The translations under genes and the position numbers were made by a program. A model generated the notes under the pieces. It worked only from the letters and a program-made list of their open reading frames with translations. It did not search any database and was not told where the DNA came from. Positions 32,890 through 38,353 of a stretch of 38,353 nt of DNA are shown one piece after another (the stretch's first letter is position 1; every line of letters begins with the position of its first letter). This stretch comes from Pseudomonadota bacterium (GTDB lineage: Bacteria > Pseudomonadota > Gammaproteobacteria > Burkholderiales > Burkholderiaceae_C), in contig JAKAXL010000026.1 of the NCBI GenBank assembly GCA_021816585.1, positions 1-38,353 of the forward strand, given 5' to 3'.

Positions 32890-35034
32890 TCATGCGGCGG
32901 ATGCGGGATCGTCCGTCTCGCGACGGACCTGCTGCAGCAGCCAGTCGACGAAACGTGCGCCGTCGGCGTCGTCCAGGCGCCTGCCGCTGCCCAGGCCGGC
33001 ATACCAGTCGGCCAGTTCGCCGCCCGCAAGCCGGTGGCTGGCGAGAAAACGCTGCACGCGGTCCTGCGTGGCGCCCGGGAACTGCTCGTGCTCGCGCCGC
33101 CCCAGGCGCCAGCAGCACGCGAGCATGCCCAGGAAACTGCCGATCTCGCCCGGGCGGTTGTTCGGCTGGAAACCGCGCTTCCACGCCGCGAAGTCCGCGG
33201 CAGGCATCGGGCGCGCGATGGCGTAGCCCTGGCCGTAGCGCGCGCCGCATTCGAGCGCGGCCTCGATGACCCCCCGATCCTCCAGACCCTCGACCACCAG
33301 CTGGCGACCGAGGTCGGAGGCCAGGCGCACGATGGCCCGGATCAGGCTCAGGGTCTGCAGCGGGTCCTTGCGCATGTTCAGCGACAGGCTCTGGTCGACC
33401 TTGATGGTGTCGAAGGGAAGCCGCGCCAGACGCTGCAGGCTGCTGTAGCCGGCGCCGAGGTCGTCCATCGCCAGGTGCACCCCGAGCTCACGCAGGCTGT
33501 GCAGCGCGGTGTACTGGGCCTGGAAGTCCAGCTCCTGGGTCTCCAGCAGTTCCAGGCTCAGCCGCCCCGGCTCGATGCGGTGGCGCGCGAGCGCCGCTTC
33601 CACCCAGCGCGCGCACGAGGCGTCGAGCAGCGACGACGGCGGCAGGTTGATGCTCGCGTCCAGGCGCAGCCCCTCGCGATCCCAGGCCTGCAACTGCGCG
33701 CAGGTCTGCTCGAGTCCGTCGCGAAACAGCCGATCGAGTTCGGCCTCGCCGAGGATCGGCAGGAAATAGGCCGGCGCGACGATGCGCCCGTTCTCCAGTT
33801 CGAGGCGCGCCAGCGCCTCGACTTTCGTGCATTGCCCGCTGTGCAGGTCGAGCACCGGCTGCACGTACATGCGCAGTCCGCCGTCGAACAGGCGTTCGCG
33901 GTAGCCTTGCGCGACATCCTGCGACAACATCAGCGCCGCCGACGGAGCACGCGCGGCCCGCCACGAACGATTGGCGTGGGACTGCAGCGTGCGGATGAAC
34001 TGTTGCATCCACGGCGCCTCGAACTGGTGGGCGAAGCATCCGAGCAGCGAGATCACCATCGAGCAGCGCCCCGGCCCCGCCAGCACCGGAATCGCCACCG
34101 AGCTGCGCACCCCCAGCGAGCGTGCGATACCCCGCCAGCGCGTCAGGCGCTCGTCGCGATCGAAGCGCCCGCTGCTGTGGATCCTGTGCGTGCGCCACGC
34201 CAGCGAAACCAGGGTCTGCGCGTCCTGCGAGCGCGTATCCAGACGGATGGCATTGGCCGGCGACACCAGCAGCTTGGTGAAGATCTCGGCGGAAGGACCC
34301 GCGGCCGCCTCGATCTCGAACACGCCCTGCGCGTTCGGTCGCAGCACGACGCAGGCCAGCATGCCCGGCAGGTGCCCGATCGGCTCGATCATGCCGTGCA
34401 GCGCGTCGCGCCACAGCGTCTCGGGAAGCTCGGCCTCGTTGAGCAGGGCCTTGAAATAGGCACCGAAGGTGCGGCTCGCGGCCCGCAACTGCGCCTGCAG
34501 GTCGTCTTCCAGTCGCTCCTCGATCACGCGCAGCAGGCTGTAGCGCACGCCTTGCGGCAGGCGCGCGGCGACGCAGCATTCGATCGCGCTGCGCCGCATG
34601 CCGCCGATCGAGGTGATCAGCTGCGCCGGCTCGATGCCGACCAGGGCCTGCAACTGTCCGACGGCCTCGGCATGGGACTCGATGTCCTGGCGCGTGGCGT
34701 CCGGCCCGAGCACGCGTTCCAGATGCCGCGCATAGCCGGTCCCCACCGCGTCGAGTTCCCCCGGTGCCAGGCAGTCCACCAGTCCGGCCAGATCCTGATC
34801 GACGGCGGCGCCGTCGCGCACGCTCTCCACGAAACGACCCACCGCGTCGTGCACGACGGCCGCATGTTCGCGCAGCAGCGCCGCGGCCTGCTCGCCGTAG
34901 GCGCACAGGACGTCCTGCTCGGAGGGGGAAACGGCGGGTGCGTGGGCGCCGTCGGCGACGGCGATCCCGGCATGCACCGGTACGCATGCGCTGCGAGCGG
35001 CCGGTGCGAACGCGACGGTCTGGTATGGATTCAT
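32890..35034 (-). CDS. Globin-like-GAF-EAL phosphodiesterase lacking the haem histidine
   Basis: 714 residues, soluble. The N-terminal helical domain (about 40-205) aligns with the globin-coupled-sensor domains of the two other EAL proteins here (end of the globin and DLQAQ helix), but the proximal position reads GQLQALVGIEP: Gln129 instead of His. A GAF (about 225-365) has SLAWRTHRIHSSGRF and GVRSSVAIPV. EAL (about 380-620) looks active: EAL at 406-408, INLPPSS, LELLETQEL, MDDLGAG, IKVDQS, VVEGLED, YGQGYAIARPMP. A helical tail closes the protein. GGAGG lies directly before the ATG. It heads a two-gene unit with the HD-GYP gene. Its signal is unknown; binding haem by another residue is not excluded. 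Confidence 0.9.
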   Translation of the reverse strand: MNPYQTVAFAPAARSACVPVHAGIAVADGAHAPAVSPSEQDVLCAYGEQAAALLREHAAVVHDAVGRFVESVRDGAAVDQDLAGLVDCLAPGELDAVGTGYARHLERVLGPDATRQDIESHAEAVGQLQALVGIEPAQLITSIGGMRRSAIECCVAARLPQGVRYSLLRVIEERLEDDLQAQLRAASRTFGAYFKALLNEAELPETLWRDALHGMIEPIGHLPGMLACVVLRPNAQGVFEIEAAAGPSAEIFTKLLVSPANAIRLDTRSQDAQTLVSLAWRTHRIHSSGRFDRDERLTRWRGIARSLGVRSSVAIPVLAGPGRCSMVISLLGCFAHQFEAPWMQQFIRTLQSHANRSWRAARAPSAALMLSQDVAQGYRERLFDGGLRMYVQPVLDLHSGQCTKVEALARLELENGRIVAPAYFLPILGEAELDRLFRDGLEQTCAQLQAWDREGLRLDASINLPPSSLLDASCARWVEAALARHRIEPGRLSLELLETQELDFQAQYTALHSLRELGVHLAMDDLGAGYSSLQRLARLPFDTIKVDQSLSLNMRKDPLQTLSLIRAIVRLASDLGRQLVVEGLEDRGVIEAALECGARYGQGYAIARPMPAADFAAWKRGFQPNNRPGEIGSFLGMLACCWRLGRREHEQFPGATQDRVQRFLASHRLAGGELADWYAGLGSGRRLDDADGARFVDWLLQQVRRETDDPASAA

Positions 35035-35313
35035 GGTGCCTCCACGAGGGAGGTGAGGCGCCCGGACCGGGGTCCGGGCCGGAGCCGGAGCGACCGCGCC
35101 TCCGGCCAATCGACCGCAATTTCCCGCCCTTGCTCCGCCGGTCCGCGCTTGCGGGCCATCGGAGTGATGGGCGTATGCTGGCGATGATTGTCGTCCGTTG
35201 CCGTTCTTCCCGACGTTAAATACTTCACGCAAACGCGATGTTTCGCGCAAGGTGGAAAGCCGGCCCGGCGCGCCGGGCGCCTGCGCGCTTCGCGGAGTCC
35301 GCGGCGTCGCCCC
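35035..35313 (-). promoter_or_regulatory. Upstream region of the EAL-HD-GYP unit
   Basis: A locally AT-richer stretch on the minus strand at about 35205-35225 (GTGAAGTATTTAACG) offers TATTTA as a weak -10 box, with TTGCGT-like bases upstream at poor spacing. The leader would be about 170 bases. No gene is seen. Confidence 0.35.
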
Positions 35314-35341
35314 GCGTGGCGCCGCTCCCGCGGCGCCACGC
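35314..35341 (-). terminator. Terminator-like hairpin after the secretion locus
   Basis: Perfect 12-bp stem (GCGTGGCGCCGC and complement) with loop TCCC, beginning five bases after the stop of the two-partner transporter gene. It lacks a T-run but is placed as an end-of-operon structure. Confidence 0.6.
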
Positions 35342-35346
35342 CCCGA

Positions 35347-37020
35347 TCACACCAGGGGCACGATCAGGTGCAGCTCGATGCGCAGCGACGACTGCGTCGG
35401 GGTGACGCTTTGCAGCGGGTGCGCCAGCGTGACGCCCCACGACGCCGGCTTGAGCCAGCCCCAGCGCGGCAGCGCGCCGTCGAGGCCCACGCCGATGCTG
35501 GCAAGCGTGGTGCGCGGCGGGAACGAGGCGTAGACCACGCCGTAGTCGTAGAACACGCGACTGTCGATGTGCAGCCACGGCAGACTGCGATGCAGCGCCA
35601 GCCCCGCGAAATACCCCTTGTATCCCGACACCACGCCCAGCGGGTAGCCGGGAATGGTGCCGGTGCCGCCGAGCTGGTAGAGCTGCGCGGCCGGCAGCGC
35701 CTGCTCGCTGCTGAACTGCCAGCCGGCGTCGGCCGACACCGCCCAGGCCTTGCCGAAGCCCTGGCTGGCGTTCAGGCTGCCCTGCCACAGCCGATAACTC
35801 AGGCTCTGTCCGAGGGCGTTGTCGGAACGGCTGAACATCAGGGTCTGCGTGAGTTGCGCCTGGCGCCGGGCGCGGCCGTAGACCGCGGTGAAACCCAGCT
35901 GCGGCCCCTTCACGGTGGTGTCGTTGAGCGGCGAGCCGGCGATCGAGGTCTGCGAACTGATCCTCGCATACGCGAGTCCGGCGGTCAGCAACCAGGCGTC
36001 GTCGGCCAGCAGCGGCTGCGTCAGTCCGGCCTGCAGGGTCTGCGAATGGCCGGTGATGTCCAGCGCCTGGTAGGGGCCGGAGACGATGTGGATGTGGTTG
36101 TAGGCCACGCTGACGTTGGCGCTCAGGCCGCGCGCGTCGAGCGGAACCTGGTAGCTGAGGTTGCCGTTCAGCGCCCCGCTGGACTTGGTCACGTACACGT
36201 TGGCCTGGTCGCCCAGGCGCAGCGGCCCGTTGACGGTCCCGTACAGCCCGATCTGGTTGCGCCCGGTGGCGTCGTCGCCCTGGTTGTTGAGCAGCAGGTC
36301 CAGGCCGTAGCGCGGCGGCTCCACCGCGTACAGCAGCACGTTGCTCAGGCCGAAGGACGTTCCCGGGCGCAGCGCGGCGCGCAGCCCCAGCGAGTTGGTG
36401 CGGTTGAAATATTCCAGCGCCTGCTCGAGCTGCGGCGCGTCGACCACCTGCCCCTGGCGCAGCGGCAGGCGCGACAGGATGAAGGAAGGCCGCGTGTACG
36501 GATGACCCTGGATCAGCACCTGTCCGACGCGCCCTTCCACCAGCCGGATGCGCACCGTGCCGTGGCGGATCTTCTGCGGCGGCAGCACCGCGCGCGCGGT
36601 CAGCAGCTCGCGCCTGTCGTACAGCGCGTTGACGGTATCGACCAGCTTGTACAGGTCGGCCACCGTGATCGGTCGCCCCAGGTAGGGTGCGGCGAGTTGC
36701 CGCAGCGTGGCCCGCGACAGGAAATGCGAGGGGCTGAACTCCACCTTGTGCAACGTGAAGCGCGGACCTCCCGGCGCGACGCTGGCGGCCCCCGGCGGAC
36801 GCGGCCCGACCAGCACCGGCCCGCGCAGCACCGGCTGCTTGCGGCTTTGCTGCAGGCGCCATTGCTGTTGCAGGCTGTTGTTCTGCTGCGCCCCCGACTC
36901 CAGCGACGGCGGCAGCGTGGCCGCGCAGGTGACGGCCGCGAACAGCATGGACGCGCCGCCGAGCAGGCAGCGTGCGCGATGGCTCCCTGCGCCGCCCAGG
37001 CGACCATGATGTCTAGCCAT
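35347..37020 (-). CDS. Two-partner secretion outer-membrane transporter (FhaC/ShlB-type)
   Basis: 557 residues. After a signal segment (to about residue 33) and a Gln-rich linker (QQNNSLQQQWRLQQSRKQ) comes a POTRA domain pair (about 85-240: FTLHKVEFSPSHFLS, ITVADLYKLVDTVNALYDRRELLTARAVLP, VRIRLVEGRVGQV) and then a 16-strand barrel of the ShlB type. It would export the large protein encoded just upstream. One oddity is the loop-6 motif: where the Omp85/TpsB family has [V/I]RG[Y/F], this reads TIPGYPLG, Pro in place of Arg. The gene overlaps the exoprotein gene by 8 bp, and GGGAAG precedes its start. Confidence 0.88.
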   Translation of the reverse strand: MARHHGRLGGAGSHRARCLLGGASMLFAAVTCAATLPPSLESGAQQNNSLQQQWRLQQSRKQPVLRGPVLVGPRPPGAASVAPGGPRFTLHKVEFSPSHFLSRATLRQLAAPYLGRPITVADLYKLVDTVNALYDRRELLTARAVLPPQKIRHGTVRIRLVEGRVGQVLIQGHPYTRPSFILSRLPLRQGQVVDAPQLEQALEYFNRTNSLGLRAALRPGTSFGLSNVLLYAVEPPRYGLDLLLNNQGDDATGRNQIGLYGTVNGPLRLGDQANVYVTKSSGALNGNLSYQVPLDARGLSANVSVAYNHIHIVSGPYQALDITGHSQTLQAGLTQPLLADDAWLLTAGLAYARISSQTSIAGSPLNDTTVKGPQLGFTAVYGRARRQAQLTQTLMFSRSDNALGQSLSYRLWQGSLNASQGFGKAWAVSADAGWQFSSEQALPAAQLYQLGGTGTIPGYPLGVVSGYKGYFAGLALHRSLPWLHIDSRVFYDYGVVYASFPPRTTLASIGVGLDGALPRWGWLKPASWGVTLAHPLQSVTPTQSSLRIELHLIVPLV

Positions 37021-38353
37021 GTCGACGCTTCCCGTGGCCGCCCTGCCCGGAGTCGGCCGAGGTGTTGACCTGACCGCCGCCGAGACCCTCGAACAGGTGC
37101 ATCGGTCCCGTCGGGATCGGCGCGGGCTGGGGCAGCGCAATCACCAGGCCGTTGCGCGGCAGGGTGGCGTCGGAGGCGTAGGAATCGGCGCTCGAACCCT
37201 GGAAGTCCGGGTACGCCAGGGTGTGGCTGGGGGTGAAGTTGGGCACGGTCACCTGGTAGGGATGGAAGTAGTGTTCGACGAAGGCCGAGGTGTAGCTCGA
37301 TCGCCCCTGCTGCATCAGGAAGAAGTCCTGCCCCGGCTGGTACAGCTGCACGTCCACCGACTGCAGGCGCGGGTCGAGGTTGTCCATCAGCAGAGAGACG
37401 TCGGGGGTGTCCAGCCGCAGGCTGCCGACCACGTAGCCGTCGAGGATGGAGATGTCGGGGGACTGCACCGTGAGGTCGGCGCCGTAGACCCGGAAGGGAT
37501 CGAAGTTCACGCCGTTGGGAGCGTCCAGGTTCAGCGCCACCTGGTGCACCACGCCGCTCGTCGGCTGCCCGGCCAGCCCCACGCTCAGCGGCGTGTCGGC
37601 GCCGCGCTGGTCCACCGTGGCCTGGATGCTGCCGTTGGCGAACAGGTCGATGGCGTGGGCGATCCAGGCCTGCGCCAGGCCGATGTCGTCCAGCGCGGCC
37701 AGCTGCGCCTGCTGCGCGGTCAGCGTGCCCAGTTGCAGCGAGCCCTGGCTGGCGCTCAGCGTGGCCTGGCTGGCCTGCGCCGAAGTGCCGTCGAGATCGC
37801 CCGCCGCCGTCAGCCGCAGGCTGCCGCCGGCCTGCGCCTGGCCGAACACCAGCGTGCCGTCGACCTGCAGCGCCGCGTCGCCCGCGGCATCCAGCGTGGG
37901 CACCTGCGCCGACTCCAGGTCATGCAGGTAGATGTCGCCGCCGGCGCTGGCGCTGAACTCGGGCAGCAGCAGCTGCAGCGGCTGCGCCGACGCACCGATG
38001 CTGCCGCCGGCGTCGAGCACGGCCTGCGCCGCCGAACTCCCGGCCGTCAGTTGCACGCCGGAGCTGCCGTCGGCGAGCATGTTGCCGCCCGCGTACAGCG
38101 CGAACGCGTCGCCCTGCTGCAGGCCGCTTTGCAGCTGGCCCAGCAGCAGGTCGCCGACGGTCGTCACCGCGATCCCGCCAGCGCTGGAGCGCAGGCTGGC
38201 CACCTGCAGGCCCTGCGTGTTGACGCTGGCCCGGAACAGCGCCATGTGCAGCCGGGCCGCGTCGCCCGCGCTCATGCGTGCGCCGGCCGCCTCCAGCACC
38301 CCGGCCGCCTGCAGGCTGATGCCGCGCAGCGCGTGGATGCGCCCGGCGATGTC
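37013..38353 (-). CDS. C-terminal part of a two-partner secretion exoprotein (5' end outside window)
   Basis: The frame runs through the right window edge; 446 residues are visible. The sequence is beta-helix-like: short Ala/Gly/Leu-rich repeats such as GSLRLTAAGDLDG, QATLSASQGSLQLGTL and AGGDIYLHDL, as in filamentous haemagglutinin-type exoproteins. The last ~170 residues (PNGVNFDPFRVYGADL onward) leave the repeat and form a distinct C-terminal part with LMDNLDPRLQSVDVQLYQPGQDFFLMQQG. The tail is Gly/His/Arg-rich. Its place just before the transporter gene, with overlapping ends, marks it as the secreted partner. The N-terminal TPS signal domain is not in the window, so its role (adhesin, haemolysin, other) cannot be told. 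Confidence 0.8.
   Translation of the reverse strand, partial: DIAGRIHALRGISLQAAGVLEAAGARMSAGDAARLHMALFRASVNTQGLQVASLRSSAGGIAVTTVGDLLLGQLQSGLQQGDAFALYAGGNMLADGSSGVQLTAGSSAAQAVLDAGGSIGASAQPLQLLLPEFSASAGGDIYLHDLESAQVPTLDAAGDAALQVDGTLVFGQAQAGGSLRLTAAGDLDGTSAQASQATLSASQGSLQLGTLTAQQAQLAALDDIGLAQAWIAHAIDLFANGSIQATVDQRGADTPLSVGLAGQPTSGVVHQVALNLDAPNGVNFDPFRVYGADLTVQSPDISILDGYVVGSLRLDTPDVSLLMDNLDPRLQSVDVQLYQPGQDFFLMQQGRSSYTSAFVEHYFHPYQVTVPNFTPSHTLAYPDFQGSSADSYASDATLPRNGLVIALPQPAPIPTGPMHLFEGLGGGQVNTSADSGQGGHGKRRHG

Overview
The window is very GC-rich, uses GC-biased third codon positions, and carries genes typical of a beta-proteobacterium. These include a Lig/Pmd protocatechuate 4,5-cleavage operon laid out much like Comamonas pmd, a Liv-type aromatic-acid ABC transporter, PagP, a second IF-1 gene and FhaC-type two-partner secretion. 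I infer an environmental member of the Burkholderiales; the genus cannot be read from the sequence. There are no tRNA or rRNA genes, insertion sequences or CRISPR arrays.

Region 1 (1-16.5 kb, all genes on the minus strand) is for aromatic catabolism. In transcription order it holds an acyl-CoA-dehydrogenase-like SDR gene, a LysR regulator, then ligJ, ligK, a DUF1932 oxidoreductase, ligI, ligA, ligB, ligC and an aldo/keto reductase. A second unit follows: an outer-membrane channel of the phenol meta-pathway family, a Tat-exported binding protein, livG, livF, livH, livM and vanillin dehydrogenase (cut by the window edge). Together they would import an aromatic acid or aldehyde, oxidise vanillin, and open the protocatechuate ring down to pyruvate and oxaloacetate. 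Both units begin with the same promoter layout: a near-identical 28-bp operator-like site, 34-35 bp, then a shared ATAATCCCCA at the -10 box. They therefore look like one regulon, probably under the LysR protein encoded beside it. An oxalomesaconate tautomerase and a vanillate demethylase are not in the window.

Region 2 (16.5-35 kb) is dense in cyclic-di-GMP enzymes: a double HD-GYP protein, a 1442-residue GGDEF-EAL hybrid, a membrane diguanylate cyclase, two further EAL proteins and a second HD-GYP protein. The three EAL proteins share one core: a globin-coupled-sensor-like domain, a related GAF domain, an EAL domain and a C-terminal helical tail. Two keep the proximal haem histidine; the third has glutamine there. 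The hybrid's tail keeps ligands like those of a CZB zinc domain. Between these lie cell-envelope genes: pagP, small exported proteins, a glycine-rich passenger-like protein without a barrel, an ECF sigma factor with a cysteine tail, a lipoprotein, and infA.

Region 3 (35.3 kb to the end, minus strand) is a two-partner secretion locus: the C-terminal part of a large exoprotein overlapping its FhaC/ShlB-type transporter gene. Many very long open frames lie antisense to these genes; they are a product of base composition and are left out.
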